This document shows positions 11,851 to 23,686 of a stretch of 64,000 nucleotides of DNA, piece by piece; position 1 is the stretch's first letter, and each line of letters begins with the position of its first letter. The translations under genes and the position numbers were made by a program. Below the pieces are notes generated by a model. The model was not told the origin of the DNA. It was given only the letters and a program-made list of their open reading frames with translations, and did no database searches. Origin of the DNA: Schistosoma haematobium (lineage: Eukaryota > Platyhelminthes > Trematoda > Strigeidida > Schistosomatidae); contig NC_067198.1 in NCBI RefSeq assembly GCF_000699445.3, forward strand, positions 5,304,801-5,368,800. The letters run 5' to 3'.

Positions 11851-12817
11851 TAATAAATATAGTGTGGTGTGTGCTACTTATACGGACAGATATAGGTAGT
11901 ATGTGGTGGTTATGGGAAGTTAATTCCTTGCTGGGAGAAGAAGAGAATGATGAGGAAAAAAAGAAAAACAGAGCACTGGTAGTAGCAACAAGAATGGAGG
12001 CACGATTGGGTTTGTAAAGGTCAACTGAAGGAAGATGTGCAAATGGTGTGTTGGATGTATTGTCTTTATATTTTACGAATTCAGTATGTAATTAAAGACA
12101 GTGCATTTAGTTCACACCTTCCCATGTCTTTGTACTTAATAATCGGTGTCGCTGTCACTACGCAGGATGAAGATTCCGTGGTCACTGGAGTTCGAGGAAG
12201 GAGATGTACGGAGTGTGTTGAGAGAGTTTGGGACTGGTGCGTAGATGGCAGGTGTGCAGAAGCCTAAGGTGAAGGTGTTGGTGCTGGAGACGTTACTGCG
12301 AGGCAACGGAATGGGTGTATGACAGCGTGGATAATGCCGGCGGGAAGACGGCATGGGAGGTAGTCACGGAGCGGTTGCTATAGACTTTGGCAGTCAAGTT
12401 TACTGGAAGAAGGCACTGAAGAAATTTACGGTGAATTTCGATCTGCTAGTGTTTCCAGCGTGTCTAATCTTATTGTTACTTCGTGAGCCATCGATTTTGT
12501 ATGAGTTGTCTGGCTTGCTGGCGTCGAAGTTTATTGAGGACTACAGCATGAGTTAGCTGCAATACGAATAAACAAGTACAGAAATAATATATTTTAATCT
12601 TGTGAGGGAACAGGCCATTAGAAGAGAGACTGAAAGCCGAAACACACTGTTTGCATATTTTCCTTGAGTTGACCATTACAAACACTACTGTTCTTTCATT
12701 CCTGTTGCTAGCACCATTGCTTTCTGTTTTTCTCCTCTCTTTATTATCCCCTTTTTCCAGAAAGAGATTAGCTTCCTGTATCTGTCCGTATAAGTAGCAC
12801 GTACCACAGTATTTATC
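11851..12817. mobile_element. TIR element at inner edge of left arm
   Basis: The two ends are inverted copies of each other. The first reads GTGCTACTTATACGGACAGA near 11,871 and the second is its reverse complement near 12,781-12,800. Similarity continues inward for about 200 bp per side (AAAAACAGA...GCAACA and GATGTGCAAA/AATATGCAAA segments) at perhaps 70%. The middle has no recognised coding. This suggests a non-autonomous DNA transposon or foldback element. It ends 34 bp from the arm boundary. Confidence 0.6.
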
Positions 12818-12943
12818 ATGATTGTTTGACTCTACATGATCAAAGTATGATAATTAGAAGTATTCGAAATAATGTAATAACTAAGGACTTTTGAAATAGA
12901 GCTATATAATGCAGGTAGATCTAGTTTAGCACAAGTGTAAATC

Positions 12944-13372
12944 TGATCCCCCCAATGCCCTGGTACGGCCTAGGGTGGGAAGTCTTTCTCGTGGCGGCGG
13001 TGTTTGAGAAGTAGAGAGGACAAAAAGCGGTTTATCGATGCACTAACTGGCTTGTTGGTCACGGAGGGTCCACCTGGTGGTGTTGAAAAACCCTTATTCT
13101 AAGCCAATGATGCGCATGGGCCACAGGATCCTGAGAGAGCAAATGGCGTATGAACCTCTCTTTGGACACCGGCTACCATGGGACCGCACCTAAGTTTGTT
13201 CCACTGCCTTATTGATTAGACCGCTAGGTCAAGGGCTCGGGGAGTATACCCCTTAGAAAACTATCTGCTATGATTTGTCCGCCCAGGCAGTATTCCAGCT
13301 CTCACAAATCGAATGACATATATATTTAGTGCCTGCCTGTACCGATGTTCATGTGTTTAAATAAATTAACAT
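12944..13372 (+). mobile_element. Short LINE-derived repeat in spacer
   Basis: Same family as 7463-7975, here on the + strand. The head CCTGGTACGGCC is near 12,959, the GGCGTATGAACC body near 13,145, and the tail with TATATATTTAG, GTACCGATGTTCATG and AAATAAATT ends at 13,372. It lies directly upstream of LINE R3. Confidence 0.7.
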
Positions 13373-13696
13373 TTGATAACAGGACGAAAGGCGAATGTCC
13401 GGCGCTTTAACCGGATCACAAACCAATGGTGCACATGGGCTCCAGTATCCTGCGAGAACAAATGGCGTATGAACCAATCGTTGGTCACCGGCTACCATGG
13501 GACTGCATCTCCTGACGATGCTCCACTGCCTTGTGGATCAGACCTTCAGGTCGAAGGCTCAGGGAGTGGCCCGCTAAGGAAACCACCTGCTTCAGTTTGG
13601 GCACTCGGGCAGTATCACAGCCCACACACTAATGATGAACTCTCTATGTCTATGGAAATTACTTCTCTCGCTTCGAAAAACAATCAGTTGATTCAA

Positions 13697-13790
13697 ATTA
13701 TTATCATTACAATTATTGTCATTATTATGACTATTATTATTATTATTATTACTATTATTGTCATTATTATTATTATTATTTTCCACATTA
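13697..13790. repeat. ATT/ATC microsatellite
   Basis: An imperfect (ATT)n tract with interspersed GTC and ACT units, inside the 5' UTR of LINE R3. R4, of the same family, has an AAT/ATT tract at the matching place, so the repeat is part of the element. Confidence 0.85.
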
Positions 13791-13884
13791 TTCACCTTCT
13801 TTTACACTTATACAGCGGCTCGTCTTTGGTGGAAATTTCGACTGTATCTAAACGTTCTCGAGTCACTGTCCGGTTGAAAATTGT

Positions 13885-16800
13885 ATGCTACCACCGAATA
13901 TGAGTACTGAAGCAGTTTTTCTGAAATCACGTGCGCCATTCAAACTGGCTGCCTTCAACGTTCGCACACTCATGCAGATCGGACAACAGATAGGGCTGGC
14001 TATGTCTTTCGAAAGTCTTCATATCGACGTTTGTTGTCTATCCGAGACCCGTATTCAAGACTCTGGTGAAGTACTACAAATTCGCTCTTCATCTGTCGCT
14101 TCGAAAAGCTTGTTTTACGTGCGTTTATCCGGAGACCCTGTGGCATCTTCGTCTGGTCTTGCTGGCGTTGGTGTCGCACTAAACGCTAGTGCTGAGGTAG
14201 CACTAATAGATTGGACCCCCATTAGCAGTCGGTTATGTGCTGTTAGAATAGAAAGTTCCATCAAAGTGAGAAGAAATCGGCGGGAGAAACGATGTCTTCT
14301 CGTCATCTCCGCCTATGCTCCGACAGATTGCAGCCCGGATTCAATCAAGGATGAGTTTTACCACCAGTTATCTGTTCACCAGAAAGTGCGTTCGACAGAT
14401 ATTGTAGCACTGGCCGAAGACTTGAATGCTCAGGTCGGGCGTCTAGGCACAGAAGAGAGTCGTTTAGGTGGCCGATGGGGACTCGTTGGTCGCAGGTCAG
14501 ATAACGGGGACTGTCTACTGCAACTGTGCACAGACCACAACCTGTTTCTGGCTAGCACTAACTACCGACACAGTCATCGCCGACGTTCCACCTGGCGTCC
14601 TCCATCTGCATCTCAAGCCTGGACTCAGATTAATCAAGTCGCGACCAGCTACCGCTGACGTGGTTGTGTACAAGACTGCCGCTTTTTTTGGAGTACCTAT
14701 CTGGACTCTGACCATGCCTTGGTCTGCGCCAATCTCACCTTACTTTTCAGTGGTCAACGAAGTGACCGCCATCAAAGGATTGATGCTAGCAAGCTGGTTG
14801 CAACTTCTGTTGCAAGTAAGTATCGAACCGAGCTAGCTTCTAGGCTAGCTACCATTCCACCGAAAAGTATAGATGAGCATTGGTTGGCGAGTAAAATCAG
14901 TTGTGGGTTCGCGAAACGTCTCGCTTATAAGCACTGGGTTTCTTCAGGCTCCTTACAGCTCATTGAAGCCCGTCGGTCTACTCCGGGTGACCGTGAGTTT
15001 GACCATAAACGAAGGCTGTTACGTAATGAAATTGGGCAAAGCTTGCGTAAGGACCGAGAAGCCTGGTGATCGAAGCGTGCTAATGAGCTGGAAGCAGCAG
15101 CTGCATCTGGTAACTACCGGAAGCTCTTCCAACTCATCCGAGCTACTGGCAGCAAGAAGTCTGGTGTGAGTGAAACAATCTGCGAGGATGATAGGATGCC
15201 AACCACTAACATCCATCGACGTCTTGGACGATGGGCAGAATTTTTCGAAGGCAGTTCAACTGGCCTGCTGCTCCGGCAACATCGGTCAGACTGTCCTGCC
15301 CTCTATGGCCGGTGACGACTGATCCACCAAACGAGGCGGAAGTTCGCAAGGAACTCCAACTCTTGAAGCGTTACAAATCACCTGGCCCAGATGACTTACC
15401 TCCGATCCTTTCTAAACGTGTTGATGACTTTTTGACTAAGGAATTGACGACGTTGTTTACAAAGGTTTGGGAACTAGAGAGTGTACCAACGTCATGGAAT
15501 GAGTCGATAGTTGTCCCTATCTTTAAAAAGGGTTCACGTCGTTCCTGTAACAACTATCGGGGGATAAGTCTACTTCCGATTGCATCCAAACTGTTGGCTT
15601 CCGTCATACTTCGTAGGTTGTTCAAAACGTGAGAAACATTGACTCGCGAGGAGCAGGCTGGGTTTCGTTCCAGTCGAGGATGTATTGATCATATCTTCAC
15701 CCTCCGCCAAATGTTAGAACACCGCCATACTTATCAAAAGCCAACAATCGTAGTGTTTCTTGACATTAGGGCTGCCTTCGATTCGTTAGATAGGACTGTT
15801 CTCTGGGATTGTCTATTGAAGAAGGGTGTGCCTGAGAAGTTTATTAACATCCTAAAAGCCCTATATAAAAACACCTCAGGCAGAATGATGGCATACAACC
15901 ACCTCTCTCCCTTGTTCCATTGGAGCAGTGCAGTCAGACAGGGTTGCCCAATCTCACCATTCCTCTTCAACTTTGCCGTCGATGACATTCTGGAAACAGC
16001 TCTGATGGATGTAAGTAATGGTGGTGTGGATCTGTTGCCTGGAGAAAGACTTCTTGACCTTGAGTATGCGGATGATATTGTCTTACTGTATGATAATGCA
16101 CAAGGCATGCAATCCGCACTTAATCAGTTGGCAGTCAGTGTCCGTAGGTATGGTATGTGCTTTGCACCTTCGAAGTGCAAAGTACTTCTACAAGACTGGC
16201 AGGATTCCAATCCTGTACTCACCCTGGATGGTGAGCAGATAGACGTAGTCGAGAAGTTCGTGTATCTGGGTAGCTGCATAAGTGCTGGTGGGGGTGTGAG
16301 TGATGAGATCAATGCACGTATAGTGAAAGCCAGAGCGGCTTATGCCAATCTGGGCCACCTCTGGCGCCTTCATGATGTTAGTCTGGCTGTAAAAGGTCGG
16401 ATCTACAACGCGTCGGTGAGAGCGGTTTTGCTCTATGCTTGTGAAACGCGGCCTCTCCGAGTTGAGGATGTTAGACGACTCTATGTTCGATCATCGTTGT
16501 CTCCGAAGGATTGCAGACATTCAGTGTCAACACCATGTCAGTAATGCAGAGGTTCGGCATCGTGTGTTCATGCACATAGATGATAATCCAACTGGTGTCA
16601 CCATCTTGAAACACCGACTTCGGTGGCTAGGACATGTTCTACGAATGTCGTCCCAGAGAATTCCACGTCGTGCATTATTTGCCGACTCTGGGACTGGTTG
16701 GAAGAAGCGGAGAGGTGGTCAGTGCATGACATGGTGTCGTGGCATGAAAGAAAGCTGCAAAGGACTGGCTTGTGTTGGTCCTTCACGACTCCCTGGTTGG

Positions 16801-16929
16801 GGTCTGAGAGATGGTGCTACACAGTGGCTAGAGACGTTATCAGATATGGTTCAGAATAGAAGCCAGTGGCGATCCTGCTGTAACCTTGTTGGGATATTCA
16901 GGAAAATATCCCAAAAATTATCCTGTTAA
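13885..16929 (+). pseudogene. Endonuclease-reverse transcriptase of R3, frameshifted
   Basis: Endonuclease lies at 13,885-14,658 (AAFNVRTLMQ, SETRIQD; GDFNAQVG has decayed to EDLNAQVG). A frame change and stop follow near 14,640-14,720, then the linker at 14,719-15,069 with a stop near 15,067. RT runs over 15,231-16,544 with CNNYRGISL, RAAFDSLDR, RQGCPISPFLF and EYADDIVLL. A stop near 15,630 breaks it, and a frameshift near 16,470 leads into the C-terminal tail (16,435-16,929) with RWLGHVLRM and LPGWGL. At least four breaks make it inactive, although the RT catalytic Asp pair survives. Confidence 0.85.
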
Positions 16930-17258
16930 GCCTAATGCTATCCTTGGACATGAAATGGTATCATCTTATTGGTCGATATTTACTTAACGTGTCATCTTCC
17001 TGTTGGCCAATATTGTACAATGTTATTTTCTATTTTATGGTACGTTGTGGTCTGCTTGACTGGTATATAAACAAAGTATGTTTGAAATATAATGATTCAT
17101 ATATCTGAGGCTGAAACTTGTGTTCTGGACTCAACTGGCTGGGTTAGACAGGGAAGCAGGATCAATCAGAACCCTAGGCCGTTCTACGTGTTTGTGCGTC
17201 TTTGGTCCGATCAATAATTCGCTACCCCTTAATCAGCATCATTTTCACAGTCATAACA
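16887..17258 (+). mobile_element. Solo LTR, 372 bp, with 5-bp target duplication
   Basis: It starts TGTTGGGATATTC and ends CATAACA (TG...CA ends). It has a TATATAAAC box near 17,063 and CTGGCTGGGTTAGACAGG in its 3' third. AACCT flanks it on both sides (16,882-16,886 and 17,259-17,263). It is nested in the 3' end of LINE R3, so it is younger than R3. Three relatives are at 19,282, 34,272 and 61,057. Confidence 0.9.
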
Positions 17259-19237
17259 AACCTTCTTTTACTTTCTTCATAAAAAGTGGTTGTGTCTCCC
17301 TTACCTGAAAGATTTCTTCTGATTGTACCTTTGCGTCCCCTCATTACTACCACACTACCTTACACCAATCTCTTCGTTATTGTTCTTTATTTTGCGCTCC
17401 TTAGCTTTTTTTTCTATTTCTCTTCGAATTCTCATTGTTTTGTGTGGCGCATATATATTGGCGCTCTCTTGTACCAATATTCATGTGTTCAAATAAATAA
17501 ATAAAACAGAATTATGAATTCTGTTAAGAAACACTTAGTGGCAACATTCTGTCAATCCTAATTAGTTAATCATATTTATTTAGGCTATCTTTGTTATGAC
17601 GTCAACTATTATGTATGCGTCGCCAATTGTTACGTCGTTAAAACCAACCCTAATCCAACTGCATTTTCAGGTTATCCAAAAAATACCCTTCCACGGTTTG
17701 GGCAGTCCTCATATCCATAACAGCTCACGAGACTATGTTGGTCACATTCAAATCCTTCCTACACATAACACTCTTTTCTTTACTCCTAACCCTTCTCACA
17801 TTCCTTTATCAACTCGCGCTGCTAATGCAAACGATTCGAGTACGTGGAACGCTATTCCTGGTCTCCTGAAACCACGCTCTAAAGTACATTTAGCAGCTTT
17901 TAACGTCCGAACACTGTCAAATAGGACAACAGGCTTCCTTAGCTAGGACTTTAGAATCCCGCGCCATCGATGTGTGCTGCGTCTACGAAACGCGCATACA
18001 GGATCCAAGTAGCGTCATTCATTTGACCTCACCATGCCAAAATAAAGAACCGACTCGATTCACACGTCGTGTATCTGGAAGCCCTGATTCTGCTTCCCGT
18101 GGCCTCGCCGGCGTAAGTATAGCATTGAGTCCTAGGGCAGAACTAGCTTTCTTAGAGTGGATCCCAGTAGACAGTCGTTTGTGCGCTGTCCGACTGAACG
18201 GAACAGTGAGAATCCGGAAAGATAGGGACACTCGTCGTTGCCTCTTCGTCGTCTCTGCCTATTCTCCCGCTGACTGCAGCGCAGATGATGTAAAAGATGA
18301 GTTTTACAGAAAGCTTTCGGACCTTCTCCGAAAAGCTAAGCGCTCGGATGTAGTAATAGTGGCCGGTGACTTTAATGCTCAAGTAGGTAAACTTATCGAT
18401 AGGGAAAGATACCTAGGTGGATCTTATGGTGTCGTGGCTCAAAGAACAGATAATGGAGACCGTCTGTTTCAGCTATGCTCAGATAACCGCCTGTTCCTTG
18501 CAAATACTAACTTTAAGCATAAGGAAAGACATATTTTAACATGGCGACCCCCGAATTCGTCCCAACGTTGGACCCAAATAGATCACATAGCTATCAGCCA
18601 CCGATGGAGGGGCTCGATAGAAGACTGTCGCTCATTCTGGAGCACATGCCTAGATTCAGATCATGCTCTAGTACGAGCACGTATCTGTCTGCGTCTTACT
18701 GGACGTAGGAAAGACGCTGCAAGGAAACCTCTTAGGGGCCTACTTAATGATAGTCAAGCTAAGAGTATATTTCAGGAACAACTAGGAAAACAGTTAGGCA
18801 GCCATGTATGTGATGCCCACCCCGAGGCAGCATGGAATGATATCCGAAAAGCTGTGGAAACAGCAGTGATATCTGCTAGTAAGGTAAACCAGAAGGTTAG
18901 GGAGCAACACTGGATCTCAGCAGCATCTATCGCACTGATAGATGCTCGGAAACTCATTCCACCTGGCTCTGAACATAATGAAGCGCGGAGTCAGCTTAAG
19001 CGCAAGCTGACAAGAAGTCTACGCAATGATCGTGAACAGTGGTGGGTAGCGAATGCAAGAGAGATGGAAAAGGCAGTGGGAATAGGTAACATCAGACAAC
19101 TGTCCAGACTTGTCAAGGGAACCGGTATTAGGAACCCGACTGTTAGTGAAACTATCTCTGGAGAAGATGGGTATATTATTCACTCTCAGTGCAGGAGATG
19201 GGATCGATGGCAAGAACACTTTAGCAACCAGTTCAAC

Positions 19238-19281
19238 TGGGGTTTCCCCGCATGGGTTCGAATCCCACCCCTGTCGCCAAT
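19238..19281 (+). other. 3' half of a tRNA-Ser-like sequence joined to an LTR
   Basis: On the + strand one reads a G/C variable-arm hairpin (GGGGTTTCCCC), a T arm with GGGTTCGAATCCC, an acceptor strand CCTGTCG and then CCA at 19,277-19,279. The long variable arm suggests a serine tRNA. CCA is not gene-encoded in eukaryotes, so this was copied from a mature tRNA. It lies at the primer-binding end of the LTR at 19,282. The match continues past the roughly 18 nt normally copied. Confidence 0.65.
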
Positions 19282-19632
19282 TGTTGTAACGTGTGGACTG
19301 CAGGTTAGATGCGCAGCGTTTTATTGATCGATTCAGTGACACGTAATGAACGGCCTAGAGTCTCAATTGGTCCCGCTTCCCTGTCTAGCCCAGCCACTTG
19401 TGTCCAGAACGCAAGTCTTAGCCTCTGAGATACGAATCATTATATTTCAAACATACTCTATTTATATACCAATCAACCAGACCACATCGTACCATAAAAT
19501 AGAAAACAACATTTGTACAGTATTTAACAAGTGAAATAAATATCGACCAATAGGGAGTGTAAATTTAAAGTCCAAGGCCACCATTAGACTTAACATGATA
19601 ATTATTGGTATATTTTTCTGCAAATCCCAATA
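19282..19632 (-). mobile_element. LTR (351 bp) inserted in LINE R6
   Basis: Same family as the LTRs at 16,887, 34,272 and 61,057. On the - strand it starts TATTGGGAT (a decayed TGTTGGGAT) and ends CGTTACAACA, then a 2-nt spacer and TGGCGACAGGGGTGGG, a primer-binding site. No target duplication is seen: R6 reads directly across the join (GAAGG then CCAGTT). Confidence 0.8.
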
Positions 19633-20935
19633 CCTTCAGCCACACTTCGGTTTCCCACGATCTCCAATTGACCTAAATGGCAAGTTAATGTAAGTCTCCC
19701 ACACCTTTACGAAGTTGTAAAAGCTACAGGAATCTTCAAGCTAGGGAGAGCAGTAGGCTCTGACAGATTTACCCTGGATACTGTAGAAGATGGCGGCCCA
19801 GTATTAACGGTGAGATTGACGGATGTCTTAGGTAAAATCTGGGAACTGGATGCAATCCCATCTGACTGGGCTCAACCACTGATTGTGCCAGTCCACAAGA
19901 AAGGACAAAAGTCCTCTTGTGACAATCACAGAGGAATCAGTTCGACTAATATAGTATCTAAAATATTAGCTTCAATAACACTTCGACGCCTAACTAAGGC
20001 TCGTGGAGAGCAAACTAGAGAAAACTAGGCTGGTTTTCGACCTGGACACGGCTGTATAGACCAGATATTCACACTACATCAGGTCCTAGAAAATTGAAAC
20101 ACATCTAGACGTCCCACAATTGTTATATTTCTCGACCTTAAGGTGGCATTCGACTCTGTTGATAGTGAAGTTCTGTGGCAGTGTTTGTCACTGAAAGGAG
20201 TACCAAAGAAGTACATTAACCTTATAAAGACTCTCTACTCGAACACAACTGGTAGAGTGAGAGCTTATGGCGAGAGGTCATCAGAATTGATTACCTCAAG
20301 TGGTGTTCGTCAGGGCTGTCCACTCTCCCCATTCTTGTTCAACTTTGTGGTCGACGTACTTTTAGAGATAACACTCTCCTCATCTAAATTTCCAGGGGTT
20401 GAAATTCTACTTGGAGATTCACTTGTTGACCTAGAATATGCCGATGACATAGTTTTATTTGGTGAAGACGCTGACAAAATGCAGAGTCTTTTGACCACAG
20501 TAAGCAACAATGCAAACATGTTCGGAATGCGCCCCCCCCCTCGAGATGCAAAATGTTGCTTCAGGATCGGGTTGCATCGGCACTTGAACTAATGATAAAG
20601 GGTGACGTAGTTGGGCGAGTCAACCACTTCACTTATGTTGATTCTCATAAGCCTTTGTGGTTTGGTGTGTGACGAACTAACTTTTGCCAACTTGCGTCAT
20701 TTATAGCGTAAGAGAGATATCAGTCTGCCAATCAAAGGACGGGTTTACTGCGCAGCAGTTCGTTCCGTCCTACTTTAATGGCAGTGAAGCATGGCCGGTA
20801 AGAGTAGAGGATATTCGTAGGTTACCATTATTAGATCACAGATGCCTTCGAAGCACTGCACGCATATCCTGGTACCGCCGACTAATTAATACAATTGTTA
20901 GGAAACGGGTACTAGTGAAGATGGCACAGGTATTC

Positions 20936-21240
20936 ACTGTTTGACAACGCTTTAACCAGTAACGCCTTCTAATATAACTCGTACCCACCAAGAGAAATCA
21001 AAAGGCAGAATCGAGGAGATCGGAAGATATATTTGATGTGATATCAATATATCTAGAATCGTCTGATCTAACCTGGCTAGCGATTGTAGTAGATGTTGAG
21101 CACGGCGTTCCCACACGTGATCTGGTGCGGATGCATGACCGAGCACCTTCAGCTAGGTGGGTCCATTAAAAAATGTGGTCAGCATCCAATGTCGAAAACT
21201 TACAGAGCTATTTATTTTGGGGACTTATTTACCGCTACAC
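20936..21240. other. About 300 bp of unassigned DNA inside LINE R6
   Basis: R6 coding sequence stops after a GATGGCACAG stretch and resumes at CTAGGTAAGG. The DNA between matches no other part of R1 or R6 and has no coding or repeat feature I recognise. Likely a further insertion. Confidence 0.5.
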
Positions 21241-21964
21241 TAGGTAAGGCTGGCAAATCAATTGATAAAGTAGAGAAACTTCATCAGTTGAGATGGCTGA
21301 GACACGTGTTACGTACGCTCGACCACCGACTGTCCTCTCGAATTCTAGTCTTTCGAATTTTTCATATTCCTTTTTGCTCTTTCCAAATTTATTCCACTGG
21401 ATTATACTCCTTGTTAGGAAACGGGTACTAGGTAAGGATGGCAAATCAATTGATGAAGTAGTGAAACTTCATCAGTTGAGATGCATGGGAAACGTATTAC
21501 GTATGCCCAACCACCGACTGCCTCGACGTGCTATGTTCAGTGGTATAGGAGTAGGTTGGAAGAAAGCTAGCGGCGGCCAGATCAAAACATGACAAAAGTC
21601 CATGAAGTCACTGAGAAGTGGACTGAGTCATGTTGGTAGGTGTAGACTACCTGGTTGGGGACCACGAGATGATAGCAACCGATGGTTAGAGACCCTGAAT
21701 GACATGGCTCAAAATCGTTTGTAATGGAGCAGGTGTGTCCTCTCAAATTCTAGTCTTTCGAATTTTTCATATTCCTTTTTGCTCTTTCCAAATTTATTTC
21801 ACTGGATTATACTCCTTGAATAACATCTTCAAACCTTAATCTTTCCGATTACTGCTTATACTCTTACTACCTCTACCACTACGGGATTTGAATCGATAAC
21901 TCCATCTCTGTACTAATGTGGTATGGGAACTCGAACTGATGCACGTAAGTAAGAATTTCTACAT

Positions 21965-23598
21965 TGTTGCTAACTAACAACTATTATGAATGCGTCGCAT
22001 ATTGTTAGGTTGGAATCGTTTATTACTTATACTCGTAAAACGAAGAGCAACTGCATTTTTCACAACGCGATGTAAAGACATCAAGACTGGCACAAGCGAT
22101 GATTTATTAACGCCCAAAACACGACGACCACCCTAGTCGGGATGAGGCTCGGTACCTGCTATGTTAGAAATGAGGATAGTCTAAGATGAAAGCGGCCATA
22201 CTAGACGTTGACTCAAAACTCCATACCTATCTCAGGAAGCTGAGACCAAACGAAGAAAACAAGCGAACGAATCCCATCTCGCCAAAAGTGTTAAATACGA
22301 ACAATTTACACAAAGTACTGGAAAATTGAGCAGCCATCAAATTCCAATATGTTATAGCTATATACAAATATCCAACGAATCCGATGAAATCTATCTTGTT
22401 TATTCGGACAGAGTGGATTTCACATGCAGAAAAAGTATACACTGTTTCAATAATTCAATGTCAGTCCGATTGCAATATACCTGTATGTAGAATGCAATTA
22501 CATACTGATCCTAACGAGTATGATCCAGAAACAATGTCCCGTTCAAATGCTTTGGAGACAAACCGAGCCTACATGAATCACATGCACTTTTACTGACAAA
22601 TCGGAATGTAAAATGTACTTAGTCGTATTGTGAATTGAATAATTGCATTGATTTTTTGTAATGAAATGCAGAGAAATCACCATAAATAATATTACCCATA
22701 CAGACCGAGATCTTACACAAGGATCCTTCAACCTTCATGTATACCTACACATCTTAATACTCTATTATAATGAAGATGTGAGTAGTGTTAAGACAGTTCA
22801 GGTCAATAAAGTCACATTATATGTGACGTGTGTACATAAAGATCCAACGTTGTTTCGTAGGGGAGAGAGAATCGTGTATGCATTGAACGAAGGAGCAGTA
22901 CATAAAAATCAGAAAGTTAATTAAATTTTTTTCTCTAAAATGAAGACGAAAAACCAACTGGAGGCTGAAATACGATCACATGATCAGCCACGTTCACTGG
23001 AAATAGGAAAAAGAACAAAAACCATTCAAATAGACTCCTCTCCATAGAAAACTCATTTCTTCGCATTCCATTAGAAAGAAGGGGAAGTGATATGATGGAA
23101 TTAAGAAGCGAAATTGCATTCTTTCATTCATTGTAATTTTTTGTACAATATTACTTCTGTATTTTTAATTCAATGTGATAACTACACAATGTAGTATTTT
23201 GTTTTCGTTTTCCAGTATGATATATTATTCAGCATAACAATGATTTATCTGAGTGTAATGTTTGTTCAGCATACGATATTCCTTTATTGAATCCACATGA
23301 AATATGTTCAGCATAAAATGCAGAATGTAATTCATTATAACTTGGGGTATTTTTTTAAAAAAATATGTGATTTCACCCTTATTCATAATCAAAATGGGTG
23401 TACAGTCAATATATGTAACAAGTGTATTTTCGACTACAGTCGTTGTCGTGTTTTGGGCGTTAATAAGTCTTCACTTGTGCCAGTGTTGATGTTCTTACAT
23501 CGCGTTGTGGAAACTGCAGTGGTTCTTCATTTTAAAAGTATAAGCGATTCCAACAAAACAATTGGCGATGCATACATAATAGTAGATGACCAGTCATG
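21965..23598. mobile_element. TIR element, about 1.63 kb, at right edge of spacer
   Basis: The left end (21,965-22,140) and right end (23,420-23,598) are inverted copies about 175 bp long. They share CTATTATG(A/T)ATGC(G/A)TCGC, CACAACGCGATGTAA, CTGGCACAAG and TTATTAACGCCCAAAAC. The interior has no recognised transposase. A third copy of the end lies at 17,600-17,668, on the far side of LINE R6. The right end stops 55 bp from the palindrome arm. Confidence 0.7.
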
Positions 23599-23686
23599 AA
23601 ACAGCTAATATAATTACATATTATTAATTTTTTGTGGTCATTATTCAATATAATCATACTTTGATCATGTAGAGTCAAACAATCAT

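Larger units (their letters stand above)
345..12851 (+). repeat. Left arm of giant inverted repeat
   Basis: This block matches the reverse complement of 23,653-41,442. Paired positions add to 41,787 in the outer part and to 36,503-36,504 in the inner part; the jump reflects different insertions in the middle. The inner tract (about 7,268-12,851) shows only scattered single-base differences, for example near 8,015 and 12,249, plus a one-base difference in a G run near 10,640. Exon 4 (from about 3,060) to about 7,268 is visibly older, about 88-90% identical where it can be aligned. The match stops sharply at 12,851. Confidence 0.95.
13379..17508 (+). mobile_element. RTE-like LINE R3, near full length, decayed
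   Basis: The element has a 5' UTR (13,379-13,884) that contains the family body sequence and an ATT-rich microsatellite. Coding follows from 13,885 to about 16,929, then a 3' UTR with TATATATTGG, GTACCAATATTCATG and an AAAT-repeat tail at 17,490-17,505. A 372-bp solo LTR interrupts the 3' end at 16,887-17,258. With that removed the tail is continuous. Confidence 0.85.
17838..21730 (+). pseudogene. Endonuclease-RT of R6, multiply broken
   Basis: A 2-nt loss near 17,916 breaks the frame just before the ETRIQD motif. The endonuclease frame from 17,972 is then open through GDFNAQVG and SDHALV to about 19,236. After the LTR the RT shows CDNHRGIS, AFDSVDSEVLW, RQGCPLSPFLF and EYADDIVLF (20,143-20,560), followed by a frameshift at a C run (20,531-20,538). 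A stop in LTKARGEQTREN* sits near 20,028. The C-terminal region is partly duplicated (about 21,332-21,413 versus 21,737-21,818). It is not functional. Confidence 0.8.
17669..21962 (+). mobile_element. RTE-like LINE R6, chimeric and decayed
   Basis: Same family as R1. The endonuclease and linker occupy about 17,820-19,235. An LTR insertion interrupts at 19,238-19,632. RT continues from 19,633 to about 20,935, then about 300 bp of foreign DNA intervenes, and the C-terminal part resumes near 21,241. The 3' UTR ends about 21,962. The tract 17,918-19,076 is essentially identical to R1, while both flanks are only about 83-89% alike. It may be flanked by a long target duplication (about 17,600-17,668 and 21,966-22,055). 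Confidence 0.8.

Noticed and set aside
13592..13795. Open frames rich in Asn or Ile here and at 31,748-32,233
   Set aside because: They are translations of ATT/AAT microsatellites in LINE 5' UTRs.
19238..19281. A tRNA gene
   Set aside because: Only the 3' half is present, with CCA attached, and it abuts an LTR end. It is a copied primer, not a gene.
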